A stretch of 13,813 nucleotides of DNA from the NCBI GenBank assembly GCA_050330995.1, contig JBHJHI010000109.1, forward strand, positions 1 through 13,813. Direction: 5' to 3'. The DNA comes from Thermohalobaculum sp050330995 (lineage in GTDB: Bacteria > Pseudomonadota > Alphaproteobacteria > Rhodobacterales > Rhodobacteraceae). Under the pieces are notes generated by a model. It searched no databases. It was not told the DNA's origin and worked only from the letters and a program-made list of their open reading frames with translations. The translations under genes and the position numbers were made by a program. This document shows, one piece after another, positions 6,742 through 13,813 of this stretch (position 1 is its first letter; every line of letters starts with the position of its first letter).

Positions 6742-7370
6742 GGCGCGGTCTCCGTCGTCTCGGGCGTGGGCTCCGGGATCGGGCGGCGCTCGAGCTCCAC
6801 GAGGCGGGCGTAACGATCGGCGAAGAGGCGGGCGAGGGGCATGTCCCCGCCCCAGTCGACGCGCAGCGTGCCGGGGTCGATCAGCCCCTCGCGCGCCTCG
6901 ATCGCCAGCGCCTCGCCCACCAGGAGCTCGCGATCGCCCGTGAAGCCGAGCGCGACCGTCCGGCGGCACTCGAAGGCGACCGGCGCGTCGGCGAGGCGCG
7001 GGGGCGCGACCGCGGCCGAGGGCGCAAGCGCGAGGCCGAGCGCCGCCGGCTCGCCGCGATGGGCGGGGTAGGCGGCGGCGGTGGCCACCATGGTCTCGGC
7101 GAGGTCCGGGGTCAGGATGTTGACCACGAACTCGCCCGTGGCGCGGATGTTGGCGGTGGTGTCCTTCGGCGAGCCGTCGGGACGGTGCTGGAGGCCGAGC
7201 ACCATCAGCGCCGGACGCTTGCCGAACACGTTGAAGAAGGAGTAGGGCGCGGCGTTGACGACGCCCGCGGTCGAGACGGTCGTGACCCAGGCGACCGGGC
7301 GCGGGATCACGGTCGCGGTCAGCAGCTTGTAGACCGAGCGCGCGTCGAGGTCGGCGAAGTCGATCCTCAC
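6738..7370 (-). CDS. Flavin reductase-like protein, FMN-binding split barrel
   Basis: The 210-residue protein fits the flavin reductase-like domain family (split beta-barrel that binds FMN). Visible hallmarks are VIPRPVAWVTTV near 16-27, NAAPYSFFNVF near 39-49, KDTTANIRATGEFVVNI near 69-85, and a later GELLV-type strand (DRELLVGEA). Such proteins reduce FMN with NAD(P)H or use it directly. No FMN-dependent monooxygenase that would need the product is present in the window. RutF of the pyrimidine Rut pathway has a similar fold, but RutA is absent, so this is not a Rut operon. The start is a GTG in the last unit of a 26-bp repeat array. Its stop overlaps the hydantoinase start by 4 bases, implying coupled translation. 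Confidence 0.85.
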   Translation of the reverse strand: MRIDFADLDARSVYKLLTATVIPRPVAWVTTVSTAGVVNAAPYSFFNVFGKRPALMVLGLQHRPDGSPKDTTANIRATGEFVVNILTPDLAETMVATAAAYPAHRGEPAALGLALAPSAAVAPPRLADAPVAFECRRTVALGFTGDRELLVGEALAIEAREGLIDPGTLRVDWGGDMPLARLFADRYARLVELERRPIPEPTPETTETAP

Positions 7371-7396
7371 GGGCGCCCCTCCGGTACGATCCTCAC
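7367..7396 (-). CDS. Mini-ORF 3 in repeat leader, 9 codons
   Basis: It reads MRIVPEGRP from a GTG with GGAGG upstream. Its TGA overlaps the flavin reductase GTG in GTGA. It would hand ribosomes directly to the flavin reductase start. Confidence 0.35.
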   Translation of the reverse strand: MRIVPEGRP

Positions 7397-7422
7397 GAGC
7401 GCTCCTCCGGTGCGATCCTCAT
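7393..7422 (-). CDS. Mini-ORF 2 in repeat leader, 9 codons
   Basis: It reads MRIAPEERS from an ATG with GGAGG 7 bases upstream, inside the preceding mini-ORF. Its TGA overlaps the following GTG in GTGA. It is the best candidate for translation among the three because it has an ATG start and a strong Shine-Dalgarno. Confidence 0.35.
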   Translation of the reverse strand: MRIAPEERS

Positions 7423-7448
7423 CGACGCCCCTCCGGTGCGATCCCCAC
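7419..7448 (-). CDS. Mini-ORF 1 in repeat leader, 9 codons
   Basis: It reads MGIAPEGRR from a GTG that begins one base after the carbamoylase TGA. Its TGA overlaps the next ATG in ATGA. It may be a translational relay rather than a functional peptide. Translation is inferred only. Confidence 0.3.
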   Translation of the reverse strand: MGIAPEGRR

Positions 7449-7449
7449 C

Positions 7450-8376
7450 TCACGCGTCCGGCAGCACCACGCCCGTCTGCTCGACGATGCGGCGGTAGTG
7501 CTCTGGCCTGCGGTGGCGGGCGAAGTCGAAGATGGTGCGCTTGCCGAACGCGGCGGCGTCCATGTCGCAGGCGTGGACCACCAGCTCGTCGCCCTCGGTC
7601 TCGGCCTTCGCGACCACCATGCCGTCGGGGTCGACGATCACGCTGCCGGCCATGAGCGGATGGCCGTCCTCGACGCCGGCCTTGGCGACGCCCACCACCC
7701 AGGCCGAGTTCTGGTAGGCGCCCGCGCGCATGGACAGCTCCGAGTGGTAGAGGCGCTTTTCCAACCCCTCCTCGCCCTTCTGGCTGTTCACCGTGGGCGT
7801 GTTGTAGCCGAGCACGATCAGCTCGACCCCCTGCAGGCCCATGACGCGATAGGCCTCCGGCCAGCGGCGGTCGTTGCAGACCATCATCCCCATCCAGGCG
7901 TCGAGGTTGCGCCAGACCGGAAAGCCCAGATCGCCGGGCTCGAAGTAGCGTTTCTCCAGGTGCTGGAAGGCGCGGTCGGGATCGTGCTCGGCGTGGCCGG
8001 GCAGGTGGACCTTGCGGTACTTGGCCACGATCCGCGCCGCGCGGTCGGTCAGGATCTGGGTGTTGAAGCGCCGCCCCTCGGGGGTCAGCTCGGCGTAGCC
8101 GAGGCTGATGGCGATGCCGTACTCGGCGGCGCGCTCGAACAGGGGCCGCGTCGCCTCGTTCGGCATCTCGCGCTCGAACCAAGCGCCGACCTCGTCGTCC
8201 GGCATCAGCCAGCGCGGGAAGAAGGTGGTGAGCGCCAGCTCGGGATAGACCACGAGGTCGCAGCCCGCCCGTTTCGCCTCGTCGAGGAGCGTCAGCATCC
8301 GCTCGACCACCGCCTCGCGTGGGTCCGCCTTCTGGATCGGCCCCATCTGCGCGGCCCCGATCACGATCTCGCGCAT
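7450..8376 (-). CDS. N-carbamoyl-D-amino acid hydrolase-like nitrilase-superfamily enzyme
   Basis: The 308-residue enzyme belongs to the nitrilase (C-N hydrolase) superfamily and resembles Agrobacterium D-carbamoylase along its length. The catalytic Glu-Lys-Cys triad is E46 in VVYPELALTTFFPRW, K122 in KYRKVHLPG and C167 in MMVCNDRRWPE. The block FQHLEKRYFEPGDLGFPV matches that subfamily as I remember it. It cleaves N-carbamoyl amino acids to the amino acid, CO2 and ammonia, the step after ring opening by hydantoinase. A beta-ureidopropionase role in pyrimidine breakdown is the main alternative. The ATG has AAGGAGG just upstream. It starts 13 bases after the second permease gene and ends 1 base before the repeat leader that precedes the flavin reductase. 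Confidence 0.9.
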   Translation of the reverse strand: MREIVIGAAQMGPIQKADPREAVVERMLTLLDEAKRAGCDLVVYPELALTTFFPRWLMPDDEVGAWFEREMPNEATRPLFERAAEYGIAISLGYAELTPEGRRFNTQILTDRAARIVAKYRKVHLPGHAEHDPDRAFQHLEKRYFEPGDLGFPVWRNLDAWMGMMVCNDRRWPEAYRVMGLQGVELIVLGYNTPTVNSQKGEEGLEKRLYHSELSMRAGAYQNSAWVVGVAKAGVEDGHPLMAGSVIVDPDGMVVAKAETEGDELVVHACDMDAAAFGKRTIFDFARHRRPEHYRRIVEQTGVVLPDA

Positions 8377-8389
8377 CTCGTCCTCCTTC

Positions 8390-9055
8390 TCAGGCCGCGA
8401 CCCGCCGCTCGAAACGGCTCACCAGCCGCACCAGGGGCCAGAGGATCGCCAGATAGACGCCGGCCGCAAGCACGATCGGCGAGGCGTTGTAGGTCACCGA
8501 GCGCGCCATCTGCGCCTCGTGGAGCATCTCGGAGAGCGAGACCATCGAGGCGAGGGAGGTGAGCTTGACCACCTCGACGGTGTTCGAGAGGAGGTCGGGC
8601 AGCACGTTCCTGACCGCCTGCGGCAGCACCACCCAGGCCATCGCCTGCGTGTGGGTGAGCCCGGTGGAGCGCGCGGCCTCGGCCTGGCCCTTCGGCACCG
8701 AGCCGATGCCCGCGCGCAGGATCTCGCCGTAGTAGGCCGAGTTGTTGAGCAGGAACGCGACCACCACCGCCGCGAAGGGGTCGAGACGCACCCCCGCGAA
8801 GGGCAGGCCCGAATAGACGAAGATCAGCAGCACGAGCGGCGGCAGCGCGCGGAACAGATCGACGAGCGCGATCACCGGCCAGCGGACCCAGGCCCGCCGC
8901 GAGCGCGCCCCGAGGGCGGCGGCGAGTCCGCCCGCGAGCCCGAGCGGGATCACCGCGAGACAGAGGAGAAGCGTCGTCGCGAGCCCCGAGAGGATCATGG
9001 GCCAGGCCGCGGCCATGATGCGCAGGTTGAAGAACTGCTCGGTGAGCGCGGTCAT
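8390..9055 (-). CDS. Polar amino acid-type ABC transporter permease (second)
   Basis: The 221-residue inner-membrane protein has about five hydrophobic segments and the permease EAA loop near the C-terminal half, reading EILRAGIGSVPKGQAEAARSTG and then WVVLPQAVRNVLP (longer text omitted). The N-terminal ALPPLVLLIFVYSGLP and later KLTSLASMVSLSEML are typical of the His/Glu/Gln-type permease family. It should pair with the other permease to form the channel. The ATG overlaps the stop of the first permease gene in ATGA, so translation is coupled. The ligand cannot be read from the sequence. Gene context suggests a hydantoin, dihydropyrimidine or carbamoyl amino acid. Confidence 0.88.
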   Translation of the reverse strand: MTALTEQFFNLRIMAAAWPMILSGLATTLLLCLAVIPLGLAGGLAAALGARSRRAWVRWPVIALVDLFRALPPLVLLIFVYSGLPFAGVRLDPFAAVVVAFLLNNSAYYGEILRAGIGSVPKGQAEAARSTGLTHTQAMAWVVLPQAVRNVLPDLLSNTVEVVKLTSLASMVSLSEMLHEAQMARSVTYNASPIVLAAGVYLAILWPLVRLVSRFERRVAA

Positions 9056-9737
9056 CGCGCCGCCCCTGTCCCGGCCCCCGCGAGCCGCGTCTCGAGCCAG
9101 CGCGAGGCGACGACGAAGGGCAGGAAGATGACCGCGTAGGCCGCCGCCGCGAGCAGCAGCGGCGAGGCGTTGCCCGAGAAGGACTGCGCCGTCTGCGCCT
9201 GGTTGAGGATGTCCGACACCCCGATGACCGTGCCGAGCGCGGTCATCTTGGTGATCGCGATCGCGCGGTTGGTGAGCGGCGCCACCGCGAGGCGCACGGC
9301 CTGGGGCAGCACCACCCAGCCGAGCGCCTGCGCCGGGCCGAGGCCGGTGGAGCGCGCCGCCTCCCACTGCCCGCGCCTCACGGAGGTGATCGCGGCCCAG
9401 AAGATCTCCTCGGCGAAGGCCGCGAGCACGAGGGCGAGCACGAGGTAGAGCACCAGGAAGCTCGACAGGAACACGCCGACGTTCGGCAGGCCGAAGTAGG
9501 CGATCAGGATGAGCACGAGCGGCGGCAGCGCGCGGAAGACGTCGGCGAAGACCACGATCGGCAGCCGCGCGGGGCCGGGCGCGAGCGCGCGGGCGGAGGC
9601 GAGCGCGAGCCCGAGCGCCAGGCCCGTGGCGACGATCAGCACCGAGAGGCCGACCGTGACGCCCGCCCCCGCGAGGATGTCGGGGGCGTATCTCGCCAGC
9701 ACCGCCCCGTTCAGGAAGGCGTCGGCGAAGTCGCCCA

Positions 9738-9738
<1 letters not shown>
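9052..9738 (-). CDS. Polar amino acid-type ABC transporter permease (first)
   Basis: The 228-residue inner-membrane protein has several hydrophobic segments and the conserved EAA region, with VRRGQWEAARSTGLGPAQAL followed by WVVLPQAVRLAVAPLTN. The segment FRALPPLVLILIAYFGLP is characteristic of this permease family. It is related to but distinct from the second permease, as expected for a heterodimeric channel. The ATG shares one base with the ATPase stop (TGATG), and the 3' end overlaps the second permease start by 4 bases. The longer open frame upstream lies inside the ATPase gene and is not homologous. The Shine-Dalgarno is weak, consistent with coupled translation. Confidence 0.88.
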
Positions 9739-10478
<740 letters not shown>

Positions 10479-10483
10479 GGCGC

Positions 10484-11311
10484 TCAGCAGCCGGGCTCGT
10501 GGTCGCTTTCGGCGTAGCCCGCGAAGCCGGGCTCGCCGTAGCCGGGCCTCGGCGTCACCGCGGCCGCGTCGGCGGCGGGCGTGACGCCGAACCACTTCTC
10601 CGACAGCGAGGCGAGGGTGCCGTCCTCCTTCATGCACTCGATGATCGTCTCGACCTCGGCGCGCAGGGCCTCGTCGCCCTTGCGGAAGGGCATTCCCCAG
10701 ACCTTGCCGGTGTCGTGCAGGTAGCCGAGCTTGAGGCCGGGGTTCTGCTTGACCGCCCAGGCCGAGACCGTGTTGCCGGCCACGTTGGCGTCGGCGCGCC
10801 CGGCCATGACGGCCTGCACCGCGTCGGTGTTGGTGCCGTAGCTCTCGATGATCCAGCCGACCTCGCCCGCCAGGTCTCGCGCCCAGCTGTCGTAGACCGA
10901 GCCCTTGTTGACCGCGACCGTCTTGCCCGAGAGGTCTCCCAGCGCGGTCATGTCCGGCGCGTCGGCGCGCAGGACGAACTGGAAATCGGTGTCGAGGTAG
11001 CCCTCCGAGAACAGCAGGTTGGCCGCGCGCTCCTCGGTGATGGTCGTCGGCGCCACCACGAAGTCGTAGGTGCCCGCCTGCAGCGCGGGCAGGATGCCGG
11101 AGAACTGCGTCGCGACGATCTCCATCTCCGCGCCCATGCGCTCGCCGATCAGCGTGGCGAGATCGACGTTGAAGCCCTCCACCCCCCCGCCGAGCTTCGG
11201 CATGGCGTGCGGCGCGAAGGTGCCGTCGAGGGCGACCTTGAAGCTCCTCTCCTCGGCGGCGGCCGTCGTGGCGAGGCCGGCGAGGAGCGTGGCGGCGAGG
11301 ATGCGGCGCAT
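10484..11311 (-). CDS. Periplasmic substrate-binding protein of an amino acid-type ABC transporter
   Basis: The 275-residue protein starts with a classic signal peptide (RRI, hydrophobic core, TTAAAEE; cleavage near residue 19). The mature part is a type II periplasmic binding fold of the family that takes polar amino acids: VEGFNVDLA near 44-52, SGILPALQAGTYDFVVAP near 71-88, TTITEERAANLLFSEGY near 89-105, and ECMKEDGTLASLSEKWFG near the C-terminus. The start ATG at 11311 has GGAG upstream. It is followed by the ATPase after 5 bases. The 175 bp upstream separate it from the cupin gene and may hold its own promoter. The ligand is inferred only from context. Confidence 0.9.
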   Translation of the reverse strand: MRRILAATLLAGLATTAAAEERSFKVALDGTFAPHAMPKLGGGVEGFNVDLATLIGERMGAEMEIVATQFSGILPALQAGTYDFVVAPTTITEERAANLLFSEGYLDTDFQFVLRADAPDMTALGDLSGKTVAVNKGSVYDSWARDLAGEVGWIIESYGTNTDAVQAVMAGRADANVAGNTVSAWAVKQNPGLKLGYLHDTGKVWGMPFRKGDEALRAEVETIIECMKEDGTLASLSEKWFGVTPAADAAAVTPRPGYGEPGFAGYAESDHEPGC

Positions 11312-11402
11312 GGGGGCATCTCCGTGACGAGACGTGGCGAGGGGCCGTCGAGGCCGACGCGGGCGGCGCCCGGAGCATCGACACCCGCCATGAGAGCCCA
11401 TG

Positions 11403-11443
11403 CCCAATTCGAAAGCAAGTTTCCGAATTGCCTGAATATTGGG
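11403..11443. promoter_or_regulatory. AT-rich inverted repeats upstream of the binding-protein gene
   Basis: An AT-rich patch in GC-rich surroundings holds nested inverted repeats: CAATTCG at 11405-11411 with CGAATTG at 11424-11430, and CCCAAT at 11403-11408 with ATTGGG at 11438-11443. It lies about 92-132 bp upstream of the binding-protein start, between it and the cupin gene. It could be an operator or promoter for the transport and catabolic genes. No regulator gene is present in the window, and a -35/-10 pair could not be assigned with confidence. Confidence 0.45.
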
Positions 11444-11486
11444 CGGCCACTGCCGAGGAGAGCGGCGGGCTTGCGCCCTCCCTTCC

Positions 11487-11804
11487 TCAGCCGGAGGGCG
11501 GCTCGAGGAACTCGATCTCGATGAAGCCGCAGTCGAAGTCGTTGGCGCTCAGCACGTCGTGCTCGACGCCGCGCTCGCGGAAGTAGGGGGCGCCGTGGCG
11601 CATGGGCGCCGTGACGGTGGCGCCGTCCGCCTGCCGGATCTCGAGCGCGCCGTCGAAGAGCGGGACGATCACGTAGTCGTGCTCGTGGCGGTGCCAGCCG
11701 GTGTTGTCGCCGCGCGCGGGGAAGCGCCATTCCGTCACGCGGGTGCGCCCGTTCTCGATCAGCACCGTGCCCGTGGCGGTGCCCGCCGTCGCCTCGCCGT
11801 CCAT
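11487..11804 (-). CDS. Single-domain cupin protein, BauB-like
   Basis: The 105-residue protein is one cupin barrel. Motif 1 is GWHRHEHDYVIVP (H38, H40, H42, with E41 nearby) and motif 2 includes PYFRERGVEHDV (H82), which together give metal-binding histidines. The opening TRVTEWRF resembles proteins annotated as BauB of beta-alanine degradation, from memory. Such cupins have no established reaction. If the pathway makes beta-alanine this would fit, but the link is weak. The ATG has AAGGAGAGG upstream. It is the first gene of the minus-strand block, 175 bp before the binding protein, and is divergent from the desaturase gene. Confidence 0.85.
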   Translation of the reverse strand: MDGEATAGTATGTVLIENGRTRVTEWRFPARGDNTGWHRHEHDYVIVPLFDGALEIRQADGATVTAPMRHGAPYFRERGVEHDVLSANDFDCGFIEIEFLEPPSG

Positions 11805-11963
11805 GAGCCTCTCCTTCCGCCCGTTCGCGCGCCATCATGCACCGCTGCGTGCCGAGACAGGAAGCGCCGGCTTCGCGGCTGCATGCCGATAAGGCGCCGC
11901 CGCGCTTCACCGCCGGCCCCGGCGGCGCTATCCTCGCGGTGGTCGCGACCCCGGAGGACGAGG

Positions 11964-13175
11964 ATGGACGCCACCTTCAGCCGCCGCCGTCTCGTGGCGC
12001 CCGAGCGCCTGCGCGCGCTCATGCGCCGCTCGGACGCGCGGGGCGCGCTCCAGCTCGGCAGCCACGCGGGCGCCCTCGTCGTCACCGGCGCGGCGCTCTG
12101 GCAGGCCTGGGGCACGCCCTGGGCGGTGCCGCTCTTCATGCTCCACGGGGTCCTGCTGAACTTCCTCTACGCCGGCCAGCACGAGCTGAGCCACGCCACG
12201 GTCTTCGCCACAAAGCCGCTCAACGTGGTCTTCGGGCGAATCATCGGCTTCCTGATGCTCTATCCGCGCGACTTCGACCGCATCCAGCACTGGGCGCACC
12301 ACCAGCACACGCAGGACTGGGAGAAGGACGGCGAGCTCAGGCGCGAGCCCTACACGCTGGGCTCCTATCTCCTGTGGTTCTGGGGGCCGAGCTACTGGTA
12401 CTCGCGCATCGCCCGGCTCGTGCGCTTCGCCCGCGGGATCGTGCCCGAACCTTATGTTCGCCCGGACGAGCACGCGCTCGTCATCCGCGAGGCGCGCGTC
12501 CACCTGGCGCTCTACGCCCTCGTCGCCCTCGTCTCGATGGCGCTCCAGAGCTGGGCGGCGGTGATCCTCTGGCTCGCGCCGATGCTCGCGATGAAGTTCG
12601 TCCACCAGCTCCAGAACACCATCGAGCACCTCGGCCTCAGCCACGAGGCCGACATCCTGCAGAACACCCGCACGACGCGGACCAACGCGCTCATGCGCTG
12701 GCTGTGCTGGCAGATGCCCTACCACACCGCCCACCACAGCTTCCCCGCGGTGCCGTTCTGGCGCCTGCGGGACCTCGACGCCGAGATGCGCGCGGGCGGC
12801 GCCGAGCCCCACGCCATGGGCTGGATCGCGTTCCAGGTCGAGGTGATCCGCAAGCTGTGGGGGAAGTCGGAGGCGGACTACCCCCACGACGAGGTCTGGA
12901 TCGTGCCCCGCGCGGGCGGCGGCGTCAGGCGGCTCGAGCCCGCCTGCCGCGCGCGCCTCAGTCCATGTAGTCGGGTGCCACGCGGTCGAGCAGACGCAGC
13001 CAGGCGGCCCACTGGTGGTCGGGCCGCTCGCCGCGCGCGATCGCGTCGCCGCCCGCCTCGTACTGGCGCGCGGTCCTCTCGCAGACCTCCGGCGAGGGCC
13101 AGCGCAGCGGGCGGTCGCCCGCGAGCGCCGCGACCTGCGCCTGGGCCGCGCGCTCGAGGTTCAGGATCAGCCTGA
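11964..13175 (+). CDS. Membrane fatty acid desaturase family protein with anomalous C-terminal tail
   Basis: The 403-residue product is a di-iron membrane desaturase or hydroxylase. Its histidine boxes are H73-E-L-S-H77, H109-W-A-H112-H113 and H254-T-A-H257-H258, with extra histidines at 214 and 222. Hydrophobic segments lie near 35-50, 54-70, 88-100 and 183-212. NTRTTRTNALMRWL and PYHTAHHSFPAVPF fit the fatty acid desaturase family. The substrate is unknown. The ATG follows GGAGG at 11953-11957. Family-like sequence ends near residue 316 (PHDEVWIVP). The remaining 75-85 residues are Arg/Pro/Ala-rich and overlap the opposite-strand aldolase by 218 bp. A one-base shift near 12950 would end the protein at the TAG at 12968-12970, so a lost stop or a small indel is likely. 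Confidence 0.85.
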   Translation: MDATFSRRRLVAPERLRALMRRSDARGALQLGSHAGALVVTGAALWQAWGTPWAVPLFMLHGVLLNFLYAGQHELSHATVFATKPLNVVFGRIIGFLMLYPRDFDRIQHWAHHQHTQDWEKDGELRREPYTLGSYLLWFWGPSYWYSRIARLVRFARGIVPEPYVRPDEHALVIREARVHLALYALVALVSMALQSWAAVILWLAPMLAMKFVHQLQNTIEHLGLSHEADILQNTRTTRTNALMRWLCWQMPYHTAHHSFPAVPFWRLRDLDAEMRAGGAEPHAMGWIAFQVEVIRKLWGKSEADYPHDEVWIVPRAGGGVRRLEPACRARLSPCSRVPRGRADAARRPTGGRAARRARSRRRPPRTGARSSRRPPARASAAGGRPRAPRPAPGPRARGSGSA

Positions 13176-13626
13176 TCGCCTCGCCGACCGAGCGCCCGCA
13201 GCTCAGCATTCCGTGGTTGCGCAGGATCATGACGTTGCGCGTCCCGAGGTCGGCCACGAGCCGCTCGCGCTCGTCGAGGTCGAGCGCGATACCCTCGTAG
13301 TCGTGGAAGGCGACGCGGTCGTGGAACTGGAGCGCCCACTGGTTGAGCGGCAGCAGCCCCTCCTCGTGGCACGAGACCGCGACGCCCGCGACCGTGTGGG
13401 TGTGGGCGACGCAGGCGACGTCGTGGCGGGCGCGATGCACGGCCGAGTGGATGGTGAAGCCGGCCGCGTTGACGCCGACGCCGAGCGGGTCGTCGACCAC
13501 GCGGCCCTCGTGGTCGATCGTGACCAGCGTCGAGGCGCGCACCTCGTCGAAGGACTGCCCGAAGGGATTGAGCAGGAAGCGGTCCTCGCCCACGCGCAGC
13601 GAGATGTGGGTGTAGATGCCGTCGTC
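12958..13626 (-). pseudogene. Class II aldolase/adducin family gene, 5' end removed by an insertion
   Basis: The 222 remaining residues match class II aldolase/adducin proteins, metal-dependent sugar-phosphate aldolases, epimerases or decarboxylases. The Zn-site motif AHTHTVAG and the later ILRNHGML are intact, as are FLLNPFGQSFDEV and LNLERAAQAQ. Coding that is typical of the family continues upstream of the first plausible GTG (13593) as DDGIYTHISLRVGED, and stops at about 13626 where insertion-sequence-like DNA begins. A normal member has roughly 30-50 more N-terminal residues ahead of the IYTHIS block. No in-frame start is available at the junction, and a TGA lies just upstream at 13651. 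The fragment is therefore probably not functional. It converges on and overlaps the desaturase gene. Confidence 0.75.
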
Positions 13627-13813
13627 GTGTATCTGCTCACCCAGCTGGCTTCAGGCCGTCTGAACGGTGGGGCTGAAGAGGGTGTCGGCGACGGAGCGGA
13701 TGGCGCTGAAGGCGCTCTGCCCGGCGAGGCGGGCGGTGCTGGTGACCGACCGGTAGCCGGCATGGACGGTGGGCCCCCAGGGCGAGCGGAAGCCGCCAGT
13801 GACCTTTCGGAAC
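13627..13813 (-). mobile_element. End of an IS66-type insertion sequence (partial, runs off window)
   Basis: From 13627 to the window edge the DNA carries the 3' end of a transposase gene and a terminal stretch that starts GTGTATCTGCTCACCC, reading inward. The boundary is set where the aldolase coding sequence stops, after GCCGTCGTC on the plus strand. IS66 elements have terminal repeats starting in GT and usually make 8-bp target duplications, as I recall. If so, the duplicated bases next to this end would be 13619-13626 (CCGTCGTC). The family is inferred from the transposase C-terminus; the other end is outside the window. Confidence 0.55.
13651..13812 (-). CDS. Transposase C-terminus, IS66-like (partial)
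   Basis: The minus-strand frame from the window edge encodes 53 residues to a TGA at 13651-13653. It begins FRKVTGGFRSPWGPTVHAGY and continues RSVTSTARLAGQSAFSAIRS. The pattern RKVTGGFRS-x-WG, then RSV-x-TAR-x-G, then A-x-R is what I remember from C-termini of IS66-family transposases, which carry the DDE catalytic site further upstream. The catalytic part is off the window, so activity cannot be judged. The stop is 24 bases from the inferred element end, as expected for a gene that fills an insertion sequence. Confidence 0.55.
   Translation of the reverse strand, partial: FRKVTGGFRSPWGPTVHAGYRSVTSTARLAGQSAFSAIRSVADTLFSPTVQTA

Larger units (their letters stand above)
7361..7448 (-). repeat. 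26-bp tandem repeat of a Shine-Dalgarno/start-codon module
   Basis: Three exact-length 26-bp units (7361-7386, 7387-7412, 7413-7438) are followed by a 10-bp partial unit (7439-7448). Units 1 and 2 match at 23 of 26 positions, and units 2 and 3 at 21. Read on the minus strand, each boundary carries ACCGGAGG, a short spacer, a start codon (GTG, ATG or GTG) and AGGATCG. The array fills the space between the carbamoylase stop (7450-7452) and the flavin reductase start (7370). Each unit therefore supplies a ribosome-binding site and a start. Confidence 0.9.

Noticed and set aside
5380..6813. A 477-codon plus-strand open frame opposite the hydantoinase and flavin reductase genes
   Set aside because: The opposite strand holds complete metal and fold motifs, while this frame is Arg/Gly/Asp-rich with no recognisable domain.
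7361..7448. Short regular repeats as a CRISPR array
   Set aside because: The units are directly adjacent with no spacers, and no cas genes are nearby.
7367..8182. A long minus-strand frame through the carbamoylase gene ending at 7367
   Set aside because: It is out of frame with the carbamoylase. Only its last nine codons (mini-ORF 3) have a start and Shine-Dalgarno of their own.
7498..8562. A 354-codon plus-strand open frame opposite the carbamoylase gene
   Set aside because: The carbamoylase triad and subfamily blocks are on the minus strand. This frame is a shadow.
11467..11478. GGGC-TTGC-GCCC hairpin after the cupin gene as a terminator
   Set aside because: The stem is only four base pairs with no T-run, too weak to call a terminator.

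Overview
The window is very GC-rich DNA with the codon bias of a high-GC alphaproteobacterium. Rhodobacterales or Rhizobiales relatives seem most likely, from a DUF1194 protein, a DmdA-like GcvT-family enzyme and a hydantoin-type operon. That placement is inference from gene content. No rRNA, tRNA or CRISPR array was seen.

Layout. (1) 1-251: a possible C-terminal stub of a plus-strand gene, three short tandem repeats, and a 28-bp palindrome. (2) 252-1043, minus strand: a secreted DUF1194 protein of von Willebrand A type. (3) 1044-1570: a 527-bp gap with no convincing gene. (4) 1571-4176, plus strand: a three-gene operon of a DUF2182 membrane protein, a Cys-rich DUF1326 protein and a DmdA-like demethylase. 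(5) 4177-4624: a less GC-rich gap between convergent genes, with a second copy of the palindrome. (6) 4625-11804, minus strand: a nine-gene block read from right to left: cupin, periplasmic binding protein, ABC ATPase, two permeases, nitrilase-type N-carbamoyl-amino-acid hydrolase, flavin reductase, dihydropyrimidinase/hydantoinase and Asp/Glu/hydantoin racemase. (7) 11964-13175, plus strand: a membrane fatty-acid desaturase with an odd C-terminal tail. (8) 12958-13813, minus strand: a class II aldolase gene whose 5' end is cut off by what looks like the end of an IS66-type insertion sequence.

The large minus-strand block reads as one import-and-degradation pathway. A polar-amino-acid-type ABC importer brings in a cyclic ureide, a hydantoin or a dihydropyrimidine. 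The racemase interconverts enantiomers, the hydantoinase opens the ring, and the carbamoylase releases the amino acid, ammonia and CO2. Most junctions overlap by 1-4 bases, and four starts are GTG or TTG, which points to translational coupling. The flavin reductase has no visible monooxygenase partner. The BauB-like cupin may connect the pathway to beta-alanine, but this is weak.

The two most interesting structures are not ordinary genes. First, between the carbamoylase stop and the flavin reductase start, a 26-bp unit carrying a Shine-Dalgarno, a start codon and the next few bases is tandemly repeated. This creates three nine-codon mini-ORFs, each overlapping the next start by four bases. 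Second, a 28-bp palindrome with paired compensatory changes occurs at two places, one clearly and one probably between convergent genes.
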